A stretch of DNA of 64,000 bases, taken from NCBI GenBank assembly GCA_019671135.1, contig JAHRHY010000008.1:2170001-2234000 (forward strand), written 5' to 3'. The translations under genes were made by a program, and so were the position numbers. The notes under the pieces were generated by a model that had not been told where the DNA came from, made no database searches, and worked only from the letters and a program-made list of their open reading frames with translations. Each line of letters begins with the position of its first letter. Position 1 is the first letter of the stretch. Shown here piece by piece: positions 1 to 13,100 of this stretch. Source of the stretch: Linnemannia hyalina. Its lineage: Eukaryota > Mortierellomycota > Mortierellomycetes > Mortierellales > Mortierellaceae.

Positions 1-1606
1 CGACTTTTTAAGAAAGGTGTGAGATGGAGGGAGATGTGTCCGGGTACAGGGTGTCCTGTGTGGAGGCGAGGCGGCGATGTGGAGCGGAGCGGAGTGAAAC
101 CTGTGAATAAATAAGTAATAAATGTCCGGGTCCAGTTGATGTCAGCCAGGCCCAAGTATCGAGGAAGGGGAAATGGTTGATTCCAGGAAAGAGGGATGAC
201 GAAAAAAAGGAAATCAGGGTAAAGGATAAGAACGATGGCAGAGGATAAAAAAGAAGGTTTTTCTCTTTTTGTTGGAGGGATTGAGTTGTGTGGAGAAGGA
301 GAGGGACAAGAAAAAAAAGGCGTGAAATAAACTGATGGGGGACAAATAAATAATAACGAAAAAACGGCCGCAAGGAGAGATTCGACGGAATGAGTGAGTA
401 TAACAGGACAAGATAGGTTGGTCACACTTCAAGGGGGTGGTGGAGAAATGAACAAGGGGAAGGAGAGATGATGGAGAGAAAGAGGAGATGGATAAGTGTG
501 AAGGTAAAGAAAGAATACAAGAGAGATAGGGAAGAGAAAGGGAGAAAGAGTGTGCAGAAAAGAAAGATGGAAAAGAACGAATAGAAAAAGTAAAAAGAAA
601 ACCGACCAACAACAGGACGGTAGAGACCAAGGGGGACAAAGGGGGATAGGCACTATTGTTCTTGGTGCTTTTTTTTCTTTTTGTTTTTTTGTTTGTTTGT
701 TTGTTCGTTGATGTTGAGGTTGGTTGGCGACTGGCTTCCTCGATGAAGAACTTGAATTGGTCCCCTCCTCTTTCACTCTGTAGAATCTTTGCCGGCAAAA
801 AGACGAGTCAGCAGAAGCACACTTCAAGGTTGAAAGATGAAAAAAAAGGAAGAGCAAAAAGTGGAGTCAAAAGTTGTCTAAATGGCAATTGAAGGAGAGG
901 AGAGAGACGACGAGAGAAGGTATCTCCCCCATGGTACCGTTGCACCAGTCGCCCTCTTCCTCTTGGCCTGCTTGTATGATAGAAAATCAAAATCAAATAC
1001 AAAAGAGGTACGCATAGTGTGAGCATATGCACAATAGTCTACAAGCATGTCATACCAAAGGAGGATGGCTTCAAAGGTGAGCCCATGATGTCCAGAAGGC
1101 TTTTTCTATGTGTAGACTATCCCTTCAACCTTCAAAGAAGGTCGAATTTTTTTTTTCGGTACCGGGCGACAGCGCTTTTCTGTCTTTCTAAAGAAGAAGA
1201 AGAAGAAGAAGAAGAAGAGGCCGAAGACCCTTTCTTATTTTTCAGGCACCATCAGCTCAATTTTAGCTGAGACAAATTAACTTTGTCACATGACTGGTTT
1301 GAATGGATAGATACGTAGAGGTATGCCAGTATGTAGCATGTGCTTCATACCCTGCCTCCACTTCCTTTCCCCACTGTACCTTTCCTCTTTGCCCCATTTT
1401 TTTTCTTCCATTCCGCGCTAGGACTGGACAAGAGACAAAGAAAAGGAGAGCGTGAAAGTGTGTGAAGAAGACTGAGAGCACAAGAGTTCAATTTTTTCTT
1501 AGTAGTAAAACCTTGTCGCCTTATTTCTTTCTTTCTTTTTTCCTTTTCTTATCTCCTACTCCTTCCTCTCACCCTCTCTTCTCACCCAACAACAGCACCA
1601 GCCAAC
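1..1606. other. Non-coding flank and promoter region upstream of adenosine kinase
   Basis: No convincing gene is seen. Positions 1 to about 660 are purine-rich on the plus strand, that is, pyrimidine-rich on the minus strand. In this window pyrimidine-rich tracts precede real gene starts, so this is probably the promoter or 5' leader of a minus-strand gene lying left of the window (inference). From about 1480 to 1606 the plus strand becomes pyrimidine-rich and forms the likely promoter and leader of adenosine kinase. Minus-strand open frames here are Leu/Ser/Phe-rich low-complexity translations of that tract. Confidence 0.5.
1191..1220 (+). repeat. (GAA)n microsatellite
   Basis: About nine AAG/GAA trinucleotides run in tandem upstream of adenosine kinase. 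It is a simple repeat. Confidence 0.9.
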
Positions 1607-3183
1607 ATGACCTACCCTCTCTTCTGCATGGGCAACCCCCTCCTCGACATCCAGGTCAAGGCCAACGACGAGCTCCTCTCCAGGTAACTATAAAAAAAAC
1701 AAGTTTCCCGCATCATGATCTGATCAGTTCCCACGAAAAAACACAATCTTCAGACACTCGATCGTTCTCGAACCATGAACCATGAACTATGAACTGACCG
1801 ACTCGGACCAACCGACGGAGAGTTTAAAATGAAACATATAGCTCGTGAGTGCTAACCATGGAGCATCATTTTTCATACTTGAATAGATACAACTTGAAGT
1901 CGAACGATGCTATCCTCGCTGACGAGTCCCACATGTCGTTGTAAGTGATCCGTTTGACACCTTCTCAAACAAGCTGGATCTCAGGGGCAGAAGACATAAG
2001 CAGGAACCACACAGGAGAAACGAAGATTGTGAACCGATTCAACAACCTGGGCAAGGAGCAATGATACTACAATACAGCGCTATCAACACCAACTCTCCCT
2101 CCACACAACTCTCCAAGGACACAACGATCTGGGAAACCCCATGCTTAGAAGGCAACAATTCGGCGCTATCAACGCCAAATCCATCGCACATGTGTCAGCG
2201 TTGTTAGCGCGATTCTCTCAACTGCACTTAACTGATCACGTTTCTCTCTGACTGTTACTAATCGACAAAAAAACCACCCAATTGATAGGTACGAGGAGAT
2301 CATCGGCTTCCCCGATGTTGTCTACGTTGCCGGAGGTGCTTCCCAGAACACCGCCCGTGGTGCCCAGCGCTTGTTGCCCCCCAAGTCTGTTGTCTACGTC
2401 GGAGCCACCGCCGATGACAAGTTCAGCGCCCAGTTGGTCGCTGCCGCCAAGGCCGACGGTCTCACCACCGAGTACGTCCACATTCACGGCGGTATCCCCA
2501 CTGGCACCTGCGCTGCCTTGATCTCTGGCCACGACCGCTCCCTCGTCACCAAGCTCTCTGCCGCCGAGAAGCTCACCGTCGACCACATCAAGACCGACCA
2601 CACCTGGAACTTGGTCAAGGGCGCCAAGGTCTACTACATCGAGGGTTACTTCTTGACCGTCACCCCCGAGGGTATCCTCGAGATCGCCAAGCATGCTGCT
2701 GCCGAGAACAAGACCTTCACCATGAACCTCTCTGCTCCCTTCATCCCCCAGTTCTTCACCAAGGTCTTGGATGAGGTCATGCCCTACATGGATGTTGTCT
2801 TTGGTAACGAGGGTGAGGCCGAAGCCTATGCCCTTGCCCACAACTTGCCCGACCCCAAGGATGTCAAGGCTGTTGCCACCTACATTGCCAAGCTCCCCAA
2901 GGCCAACACCCAGCGCGAGCGTCTTGTTGTCTTCACCCAGGGAGTCAACAACACCATTGTCGCCAAGGCTGATGGCTCGATCCAGGAGTACCCCATTATT
3001 ACCATCCCTGAGAACGAGATTGTTGACTGCAACGGAGCTGGAGATGCTTTCTGCGGCGGTTTCGTTGCCAAGCTCGTCCAGGGTGAGGACATTGCTGCCT
3101 CGATCGCCAAGGGCCACTACCTCGCCCACGCTGTCATCCAGCAGGTCGGCCCCACCTACCCCGCCCACATCAAGCAGGATTAG
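1607..3183 (+). CDS. Adenosine kinase (PfkB/ribokinase family)
   Basis: Phosphorylates adenosine to AMP with ATP; cytosolic purine salvage that also supports the methyl cycle. Exons 1607-1683, 1887-1940 and 2289-3183 give 341 aa, the usual size. The N-terminus MTYPLFCMGNPLLDIQ is the typical substrate-lid start. GGASQNTARG (about residue 60) is the PfkB N-terminal signature. DCNGAGDAFCGGF (about residue 290) is the C-terminal signature, whose GAGD forms the anion hole and carries the catalytic Asp. Introns are 203 and 348 nt with GTAACT and GTAAGT donors; the reading frame is continuous across both. Codons are strongly C/G-ending, unlike the flanking genes, which suggests high expression. The minus-strand 310-aa open frame across exon 3 is a shadow of this codon bias. 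Confidence 0.96.
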
Positions 3184-3213
3184 AGTCTTGTCTTCTATTG
3201 TTGTTCTCTAGAA

Positions 3214-3219
3214 AATAAA
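3214..3219 (+). terminator. Poly(A) signal AATAAA of adenosine kinase
   Basis: A perfect AATAAA lies 31 nt after the stop codon. Confidence 0.6.
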
Positions 3220-3656
3220 TATAAAAATCTTATCATTATTGGGGTAATCACACGCACTCACCCAATTATGGTCCGCACATGCCAGAGCAATCTGACCTGC
3301 AGTGGACCGAATGACAGTCACTTTTCTTTTATTCTTATTGCTGTTGCCGCCAACCTCGTCGTCCTCATTAACCGCCACCACATTCTACGGAGAGCCAGGA
3401 ATCAGGATCTTCGGTAGTGCAGGGCGTCTGAAGGAGAAAAGGGATCGACTCGGGTAACAACACTCTGGACACAACAACAATACAGCCAAAGCACACTCAC
3501 TTGGTGCCATCAGTGACATCACACCCTGGGATCACCAATCGTCCCCCCATTCGTAACAACAGACTCAACTACTTGGGGCAACCTTAAGACAACCTACAAA
3601 AGGAACAGCCAGACTATCCTCACCGCGCATACACACGACACGGCACACGGCACACG
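3220..3656. other. Intergenic spacer upstream of the WD40 gene
   Basis: About 440 nt between two same-strand genes. No ORF or RNA gene is recognised. The ACA-rich 60 nt before 3657 probably forms the leader of the WD40 gene. Confidence 0.5.
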
Positions 3657-6600
3657 ATGGCACAGATCAATTACTCTCGCGATCCTCGGCTCAAGCCTGC
3701 CCCTGTCGTTGTTCTGGTGGATTCTGACGACGAGGACAACGCGCCTGTGCTTAGGAAATCTGTTACCTCGAACGAGGTCATCAATATCGACTCCCAGAGC
3801 GACACCGACGATGATGGAGTTAGTTTCGCACCAGGAGAAGTTTACAAGCCGAAAGAAGAGGCCGAGTCGGGCGGATATGTCAATACAGAGGATCACGAGG
3901 ATCAGGAGATTATGAATATGGACGAGTCTTACGACTTTGGTGAGGACGTCATGCTGGACGACGACTTTGAGGAGGATATGATGCCAGACGAAGGTGACGA
4001 AGGACGCGAGCAGGAATATGAATACGAGGCTGATTATCTTTTGGGTGGCTCCATGGAGGTATACATTCTGCACGTGAAATGGGGTTACATGGTATATGTG
4101 TCACCATCGTCTTACGCGCCTTCCGCAATTCCATCTCACCTAACCAAGCTTGAAATTGGTCGCCCGTCTTCGAAAAAAATATTATAGGTGTCACAGGATA
4201 CGACAAGAGTAGCTCCGAAGAGTATAGACTATATTGACCTCATGAACAAGTCATACCATGAATCCAAGAGCCGGAACTTGGTAAGATCCTGAGGTTGCCT
4301 CATTTGCGTACGTGAATTTCGAACCGAAAGACAACAACTTCAAAGCTGGTCATAACCATTCTTATCCTCTCTTTTCACTCATAGTCCTATCAATATCGTC
4401 TGGAAAACAGGAGTACCCAAGAGGAATTCGGCCCGAATGCACCTAAGCGGGTTCGAATGGAGGTGCCGGATGATGTCACAAGCGTGGAGATGGAGCGAAT
4501 AGTCAGTCAAGTAGCCATGTACACAAACAGAGGAAAGTCAGTGGACTGGACAGCTGTGGCAAGGTATGGTTAGTCCTGCGATATTGCACTCACTGGAGTT
4601 GTTCCTGGGCATATGAATTACGGATTCTAAAAACTAGCGCTAATTATTTTCAGGATATACTCAGTGACGTGTTTCTATACACGGGCTACAGGCGGCACGA
4701 GACGGCTTATCAGGAGGCATTTGAAACAGCCATTAGACTGTATCCCATGACGCCTCGGCAAGCCATTCCAAGCTGGGTACCGATCCAGAGCAAGGTGTCC
4801 GTGCGGTCACTTTTGGGGCTGCGAGAGCTTGGTCATCTCAGGGTACCTCTCATCAAGGTTTGTTGTCACCGGTGGTTTAACCTCGTTCATGTTTACAGAC
4901 AAGTTCCCCGGTCATAAATTTGTTTGACTAACATGTGTACCTACTTTCCATTATACAGGATCATCTGCTACTTCACACTACAAGAGCATATCGGCCGGTC
5001 ACTAGCTTCAACTTTTCCAGTGGGAGTGTCGTGGACATGGCCCTGAAACCCTCAACGTGAGTTTTCTTTTTTCTTTTTTTTTTTTTGGTGCGCTGACAAC
5101 TTTTGGAAAGTCTTTCAAAATCACTTGGTATGGGGATATTAACTAGGCTTGTCATTGATCTGACATCTATCAGTATGAAGCTGGCGATTGCGAATGTGGC
5201 GACTCAGGACAGTTACAACAGGAAAGGAAACCTGTTTCACTGCGATCTTAACAATGGGATCTCAAAGAAGCTTGAGGGACACACGCGATTCGATCAACGG
5301 TTCAATCAAGGTATGCGTCTTATTTTAGGTGTGCCATGGACATTTACTTGCCTTGTTCATATTTCCATCACGACGCGTGTTCTACCCATTGCAATCGAAC
5401 TTTCTCGTATTTTCAACGTTGTAGAGATGGAGGCTACTGTCAACGACATCAAGCTGTCCAATTCAGAAAGGTTTTTTATCTCAGGATCTGATGATCACAA
5501 GACCATGGTGAGCATTTGACGGCTTTCAGATGTCTTCTAAGGTTACAATATCCTCTCTGATAAAACCAGCTCTAACGCCAGCCTCAAAACTTGCTCATCC
5601 ATAGATCTGGCACGCGGAGACTGGTGCCCTGATGAACACGATTGGTGAGCCAGATTTTGTTGCGCATGGTCCAATTGAACAATTACGATATTGTTTGGTT
5701 TATACTAAAAAGCGACACTAACAGTCAGAGTGTTATCCGGACCATTCGCGGTATTATAGGTGAACACACCTCAAGAGTGACTCGCGTGGCCATTCAGGAA
5801 TATGCGAAGGATAACCAAGACGTGTTCGCTACAGGGTCAGCCGACGGGTATGTCGTTTTCTGAGGTCGCTGATAGTTAGCTTTTGCTTTCTTTGCATGCA
5901 TAAGTAAGCGCATGATAATGAATCCCACCTCTCTCGCTTATATATCCCCGCCAATAGGACGATCAAAATATATGCTCTAGACGACGAAGGTCTGATCAAG
6001 GTCGGGAATGGGACGTTGGCTCGCAGTGGTGGGAGACGGTGCATTTCGAGCATCTGCTTTGGCTTCGACCACTATTGGGACGTAGTGGCAGTAGGATTCG
6101 AGGGAGCGGACGGGCAGAAGGATGGGGCCGGCGGGAAGCAAGGCCTCATTTCTATATATGATGCCAACCAGATGCAAAAGTCTCTCGATGGTGATCTTGG
6201 CTACAGGCGTGGTGCATTCTGTGCTACGGAGAAAAGTGTGTCTTGCCTGTCATTTTCACCTTCAGGGGACCAACTGGTCTGCGGAACCTCAGGACGGGCC
6301 AGCGCGGAGGATGACGAGAAGGGAGATGAGGTGCTTCGCGTTCTAGACCTTAAAACGGCCAAGGTTGTACAGTCGGCCATCTCTGGACACGAGGACGTGA
6401 ACTTGGTCGACTTCAGTCCCTGTCAGAGGTACTTGATCAGCGGGTCCAACACCAACGAGACGGCGGTCTTTGACCGCCGCCATATGAAGCGCGTGCTGCA
6501 TCGACTGAAGCATTCGGAGAGGAACGATGACCAAGGCCATGCAGGCATCACCTCTGCCCTGTGGTGGCAGACCAGCTGTGGCACCAGTCAGTCGATGCTG

Positions 6601-6840
6601 ATGACCGGCGGAGGTGACGAGACGGTCAGGCTGTGGGATCTTCGACGCGCGTCCGAAGACACGGAAATCTGGAACCTGGACACCAATATTGGCCCCATCG
6701 CGCGGATGACCACGCCCCCCTCGATGGAACATCTGATTGTAGGATCGGATACGGGAGCAGTGAATATCTACTCGATCGATGATGGCATGGTCGCCAAGTA
6801 CAAGGACAAGGGTATGATCCTGCTCAACGACGAGGCTTAA
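3657..6840 (+). CDS. WD40-repeat protein with acidic N-terminal tail
   Basis: Ten exons fit with intact frame: 3657-4058, 4188-4280, 4385-4563, 4638-4857, 4959-5056, 5174-5310, 5425-5507, 5605-5644, 5760-5847 and 5958-6840 (about 740 aa). The exon starting at 4638 is the least certain. The first 130 residues are highly acidic and hold VVVLVDSDDED and VINIDSQSDTDDD, both resembling SUMO-interacting motifs. The C-terminal 450 residues show degenerate WD repeats, for example FFISGSDDHKTMIWHAETG, FATGSADG and LMTGGGDETVRLWDLR. WD40 propellers are protein-interaction scaffolds, so a nuclear scaffold is likely. The tail-plus-propeller layout recalls CLRC/DCAF-type factors such as fission-yeast Raf1, but I cannot assign orthology. 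The gene converges on ATM1 with 261 nt between stops. Confidence 0.85.
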
Positions 6841-7065
6841 ACATTATTTTTTTTTGCTGGAACTCGGCCCGCTCTATCTTTCTCTATTTCTCTCGCTCTC
6901 TGTCGGTCTCTATCTGACTCTTCCTTCCTCTACACCCAACCTTCACCCCCTGTACATTTTTTTTTTCATCCTATTTGTACTTTTAGCATGTACCGTTGCA
7001 ACAACAATGGCTTTTGACAATCTCTTTTTGAGCGATGTGAAAAATAATAACGTTTATCGTAGTGA

Positions 7066-7071
7066 AATAAA
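7066..7071 (+). terminator. Candidate poly(A) signal AATAAA of the WD40 gene
   Basis: AATAAA lies 225 nt after the WD40 stop and only 31 nt before the convergent ATM1 stop, so the two 3' ends are likely to overlap. Confidence 0.4.
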
Positions 7072-7101
7072 AAAAATATGCAAAATATATGTGTCAGCAA
7101 A

Positions 7102-10100
7102 TTAAAACACAGCCTCGCCTTCTTGAGTGTCCCACATGTGGCGGTAGATACCGTCCATCTTGAGGAGCTGGTCATGGCGACCACGTTCAGCGATCTGTCC
7201 CTCCTTGAGAACAATAATCTCATCTATAGAAAGAAAACAAAATACAGACCACGTCAGCTCAGGGTCCGCAAAGCAAATGGCAAAGCGATGATAGCAAATA
7301 ATAACAAAATAGGGAAGGGTACGTTACCTGCGTCGGCAATGGTTCTCAGGCGATGAGCAATAAACATACTGGTGCCTCCCTTCTCATGAAGGACAGAGCG
7401 GATGTTGGACAAAAGACTCTGCTCGGTATGGGTATCAAGAGCCGAGGTAGCCTCGTCAAAGAACATGATAGGCGAGTTCTTGAGGATGGCTCTCGACAAG
7501 GCCACACGCTGCTTCTCACCACCAGAGAGCATCAATCCGCGCTCTCCGACCTTGGTCTCGTACTGATCGGGCAGCTTCATGATGGCGTCGTGGATCTGGG
7601 CCTTCTTAGCAGCCTGGATGACCTCCTCCTCCGTGGCCGTCACGCGTCCATAGTGGATGTTACTCTTAATGGTCGTATTGAACAAGGCCGTCTCCTGCGG
7701 GACAACCCCGATCTGGGACCGCAAACTGTCCAGCTTGACGTCGCGAATGTTTTGGTTATCGATGTACACAGAACCAGACTGGGGGTCGTAGAAACGGAAG
7801 AGGAGACGCAAAAGTGTCGACTTGCCGCATCCAGAGGGCCCAACAATGGCGACCTTCTTGCCTGCAGGGACCACAAAACTGATACCCTTCAGAATAGGAC
7901 GATCCGGGTGGTATCCAAAAACAACATCCTCGAAACGCAACTCTCCGCCTTTGGCAGCCAGCTTCAGGATGGGTGCATCGGGCTTATCCTGGACCTTGAC
8001 ATGGACCGCCTGCAGGTTGAACATGGTCTCCATATCGATCAGCGCCTGACGGAGCTCACGGTAGACAGATCCCAAAAAGTTCAGAGGCAACGACAACTGG
8101 AAGACGAGCTGGTTGATCATGACGACATCTCCGACCGTCATCGTTCCTGAAAGGACTCCCTGGGCGGCGAGGTACATCATGGCCGTCAAACTGGTCGAGA
8201 AAATCACGTTCTGTCCTGCGTTCAAAAAGGCTAGACTGGAGGCAATCTTCAAAGACGAGGTCTCGTACTTGGCCAACGCGTTATCATACTGCTTCAGCTC
8301 AAACTTTTCGTTATTGAAATACTGAATTTGGCAAATAGTGAGAATGGAAAAAGGTTAGATCTATCATGTCATGTATGCAGGGGTATAGAGGTGATCTCAA
8401 CAAAGAAGGTTTGTGAATAGAGGCATACCTTGACGGATTCAAAGTTGATGAGGGATTCCACAGCAACGGTTGCGGCTTGGTTGTCGGCGGCGTTGGCCTG
8501 CTTCCTGAACTTTGTCCTCCAGGCGGTCGTCTGAACAGTGAACCAAGCATAGGCAGCCATGGTGGCGGCGGTGACAGCAGCAAAGGAGGGTCCAAATTGA
8601 TACGTCAAAATACTGCAAACCATGGTAATTTCGAGGGCGGTAGGCAAAAGATGGAAGACCATAGACGAGAGAAGGAAACTGATGCCTCTGTTTGTTGTCG
8701 AGCGCGATTAAACGATTAGGGTATAAATATGGCGTTATGTTAGCAACTTTCCGCGTAATGCGTAGAATATGGTTGTAAAAATGTAAAGAGACACAACAAG
8801 GCGTACTTTGTTCCACGATCAATGGCACGGCTCAATCCACCAGTTTGCTTGGTCAGATGGAACGACATGTCCAGACGGTGCAGATGTTCAAAGACGTTGG
8901 CAGAGACACGACGGATGGCCTTTTGGGCAACAGCAGCAAAAACAGCGTTACGAAGTTCGCCGAAAATGGACGATCCAGCTCTTGCAAGACCATCTAGGAA
9001 GGATTGAGATAGGAATAAATTAGCCAAGGAATTTCGTTGTTCAGACGTTGTCTTTCCACCTTGTACTCCTAGTTCACATTCTTTTTTTTCTCTTGTGTCT
9101 CTTCTTTTCTTATTCTTCCTCTCCTTTTCTTGCGGCTCTTCTTTCCCCCTTACTTCCTCCCTTTTTCTTGAGGTTCTTCTTTTTCCGTTTTTTGTTCTTC
9201 GCCCTTCCATAACCATCCTTCTTCTTTTCCTTAAACATTCGACATAGACTTACATCCGAGAATGACGGCTCCGACGACACCAATGACAGTAGATTCGACA
9301 GGAAACTCGACATTCAGCTTGTCGATGATATCCTTGAAAAAGAAAGGTACTTGAACATTCAGAATCTTGCCCATGACCAACAATCCCAATGCAACCACAA
9401 CACGGATCTTGACCCCACGGTCATTCTTGGGCCAGATGTAACTCGAGAGATCCTTAATGATTTTCCAGTCCATTTGATTTTGATCCGCGTTTGAAGCCTT
9501 TTCAGCAGCGGCCTTGACAGCAGGCGATGTTCCTGACGCGGCTGCCTGTTGAGTAAGAGGTATCTTGACAGTTTGAGCAGCTGCTCCAGATCCTGGTTTG
9601 GGAGATGCTCCAGCTCCTGATGCGGAGCTTCCTATGTTGATGCCAGATGGAGGCTCGTTGGTGTTCTTCAGACGGGGTGCTGTGGGTCGGGTAAAGAAAC
9701 GCTTGTGGGTGGCATTGAACGCCGTGTCCTTGAAAAAACGGTTAACATTCCTTGCAGAAGATGACTACTTGACAGGTTGAGGCCAAAGAAAAAAAATGAG
9801 AAAAATAGGGGAGGAATATGCAACAAAGCGCATTAGTCATGCATGTTTTGTTGTTTCTCCTGTTCACATAACTCATAATTAAGGGACAGCAACAACGACG
9901 ACAATGACGATAATGCGAGAGCACGCGTCTGAATATGTGCGTGAAATATGTAAGTACCTCGAGGAATTGGCCGTGTTGGGCGAGGGAGGACTTGAAGCAG
10001 ATAGAGAACGTATGTCTAGGTTGGCGTGGAATTGCTGTTGTTTGGAAGCTATTGTTGGCGGGGACAGCGAGGGTCGAGGCGAGTCTCCGCAGCGGGGCCT

Positions 10101-10134
10101 TGACCGCTTGGTTCCAAACGGCGTGGCTGATCAT
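7102..10134 (-). CDS. ATM1: Mitochondrial ABC transporter ATM1 (Fe-S/glutathione-persulfide exporter)
   Basis: Homodimeric half-transporter of the inner mitochondrial membrane that exports a sulfur-containing product for cytosolic Fe-S assembly. Six exons on the minus strand (10134-9958, 9728-9254, 8993-8807, 8687-8429, 8321-7328, 7223-7102) give about 737 aa. The N-terminus, with several Arg and few acidic residues, looks like a mitochondrial presequence. The membrane domain holds [34 protein letters not shown] and [17 protein letters not shown], hallmarks of ATM1/ABCB7. The nucleotide-binding domain has Walker [10 protein letters not shown] (about residue 527), signature LSGGEKQ, and Walker [13 protein letters not shown] followed by the H-loop IAHRLRT. 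The exon 1/exon 2 junction (acceptor near 9729) is the least sure. No lesion was seen. Confidence 0.96.
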
Positions 10135-13100
10135 CGAGAGAAGGATCCTAGTTCGGGTGTCCTTGTTGGAACCAGGGGGGACTGTATGATTGGGCGAGGG
10201 AAAGTGGAGAGGAAGGGAGAGGATGGGATTGAGTTGATGGGGAGGTGGATGTAATGATGAGTTGTTGAGTGGGGAGGAAGTGATTAGAAGAGAATGAAAT
10301 GTAAAGGATAAAGGATAGATAGGTTCCGTTGGGTGTATTTGAACACCCGCTCAGTGGCAGATACAGTGCATACGGATCATCGATCAATTTCGCACATGTG
10401 CACACTGTGTCCTGTCTGTTTGACTGTAGCAAGGCATTCATAAAATGGCGCTATTAAAACAGTCACTTTTATTTTAACATGGGTGGGAGAGCCAAGGAAG
10501 GAAGAGCGGTTTGCAAAATCGCGCTCTGCTGGACTGCTCACAGAAAGAAAGAACAGGGCGGAGATGACTGAGAGACAGACTGCGCACATCATAACCTGGA
10601 GCCAATTGTTTGTTGTTTGTTGCTCTAGTTGACAACGGATACCTCTATTTGGGGGGGAGGAAGGTAATGCATCAACACAAGCACCAAGGGAAGGCAGATC
10701 TGATAAGAGGGAATAAGAAAATGGCTTAAGGCAATCTCGTTCCGTTGTTGTTATTGTCGGACCACTATTCTCCAATGACAGCGATCGTCACTGATCAACA
10801 GGATCCACCTTGTGCAACAGATATATACATTCGCCTAGGAGGGGCTAGGGTTCATGTCAACCGTAGGTTCATGTATGAACTGTGTCAGTGGGCCAATCAT
10901 ATATAATGATGCACCCCGACTCATCACACGCGTCGCAAAAATGAAAGACGCGACAAGTCCTGTCTCAGTCTCATACTTGCAGCATGTACGTATCGCAGTA
11001 CAACCTGTTATTTATTTATTTATCTATTTTGTGGGTCTGGTGGAAGACACGAGGTTGAAAGGGTAATCATATTCGAGGGAACATTACATCAACTACGACG
11101 TACACAGTGTAAAAAAAGGGACTATCGTCGTAGCAATAGCCAACCGAAGAAGGGAGAGGGGAAGGAGAAAAAGAGACGCAAGGATTGAAGTGTGAGACAA
11201 CAAAACAAAAAAAAAGGCACGCGAGGATGGCTGTGCTTACATTCGTTCTTTTCGCACTTTTTCGAATATTCATGCAGCCGAGAACGTACCTGAACAAGGC
11301 ACACATTTTTATTATCTACGCGACTCACTTGCGAATTGCGCTCGACGTTTTTTTAGCACTTGAGCGCCATCAGTTGATGTCCCTTGTCGTTTTGGACAAA
11401 AGAGGGGGATTCCAATGCATTCCAACCTCAAGTCATTAGCAAAGATGAAAAAAGAAAGCAGAAAAGGGAACAAGGCAAATGAGATATTAGACCTGTTTTT
11501 TAAACCACATCCGCACCTCTTCCTCTCTCTATTTGTCTCTTTGTCACCCTATCTCCCTTCTTTGTCTTTTATTTTGCCCTCCCCCTCTTGTGGCCTTGTG
11601 GACCATTGTCCGAGGAGTGGAGTCTCTTGGGACTGAGCTCGAACCTACTGCCTTTTGTTTTTTCTTGTTCTTCCATAATTGTTTCTGTGGCCATTATTGT
11701 TGATGAACCTCTGTCAAGTCTGTCGGGTTTGAAATAAAGTGCTTCTTCGACGGTCGGTCGGTTTCATTCACATGTCGTGTTATTTGATGTGGTGAATAGA
11801 CCAGCTAATGGTATAGCATAGCATGACATAAAATAAGAAGACATAAAGGCAGCATGCCAGATGCGGGTCCTCCGATTGACTTACAATTACAAGGAAAGTG
11901 TCTGTGAGTAAAGGGGGTTATGTATGACACTTTGTATTTTAAATGAGGCTGCATGTTTGTGCGCATTGAAGCTTGAAATCTGGAGACTGTAGGACATGCG
12001 CAATTGATAAGGGAAGGGACATATCTTGTTGTGTGTACGACGAGTGGGGAAAGAACAACAACGATCGCACCAGCCTTCGCCAATTCGTGGTTGCTTCTGC
12101 ATGGCCACAATAATTCGTGTTTTCACAGTGTGGCGACATGATACAATACATATCCTTTTCGCGTCATGTTCATTCTCTCGTATCGAGTCAGTCCCCTCCG
12201 CCTATCACTTTCTCTTCAAGCCTTTTGTCTCTCTATTGTTTCTTTGGTCTCTCTCACGCCCACACACTCACTCTGTGAATCGGTGTGTGTATGTATTTTC
12301 TGTCCCTCTGTTGCGCGCGTTCTTTTTACTCTTTTTTGTCCCTGTCCCCCTTCTTCCCTACTTTTCCCTTGCCTTTCCCTTGCCGTCCCTTATCTTCCAC
12401 TCGCTTCTCTCTGCCTCGCTCCCTCCCTCTCCCTCCTTCCCTCTCCCTCCCTTCCTTTCCGCCACCTTCCCCTTGGACAATCCTTTATGCTCTCGACAGG
12501 AACACGAAAACTTCTCTCTCCTGTCCTACCTCAGTCCCATCCACTCAATCCACTCGCCCACTCACTCATTCACTCCTTGTTTCTCGAGACTGAGTAGACA
12601 GACACACACAAACAACAATCGCAGATAGAAGTCTACTAAGGTTTTGCATGGACTCTCTACACCACTTTTCTCTTTGTTCTCTTGTTGCTGACTTCGTCTC
12701 TTGTGCACCTTTTTTTCCATTCAATCCCCTCTCCTTCTCCCATAAGAGACTATGGATCCCTTCTTTACTCTTCACTTCTTAGTAGTTCAGCCATTCATAA
12801 GTTTTTTTTCGTGACCCTTTGGACTCACCCAAAGACCACACCGTGATACACTCCTTACCAAAGAGTGGGAGTCAGTAAGAGAAGAGGAAGGCCCTATTGT
12901 GCGCCCAGCATCCGTTTTTCGTCCGTCTAGTGAAAAGGTCATCATTGTCGTCACTGAGGACAATGGTCAAGGTACTATTCTTATTCTAATTGAATATATT
13001 ATATATATATAATATGTTCCGTTTAGCCACATCTGCCCAGGAAAGGGGAGGCACCCCAAAGGGGACCGTCCCCTTCTTGCCACCTTTTTTTCCCTTTCCC

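Noticed and set aside
2236..3168. 310-aa minus-strand ORF antisense to adenosine kinase
   Set aside because: Gly/Val/Leu/Asp-rich shadow produced by the strong codon bias of the sense exon; no start context or family.
7353..8150. 265-aa plus-strand ORF over ATM1
   Set aside because: Antisense shadow of the ABC nucleotide-binding domain, which has clear Walker and signature motifs on the minus strand.
10377..10775. 132-aa minus-strand ORF in the ATM1-TEA intergenic region
   Set aside because: More balanced composition, but no promoter, splice or family support; could not be backed.
12026..12628. 200-aa plus-strand ORF
   Set aside because: The same CT-tract artefact; no conserved residues.
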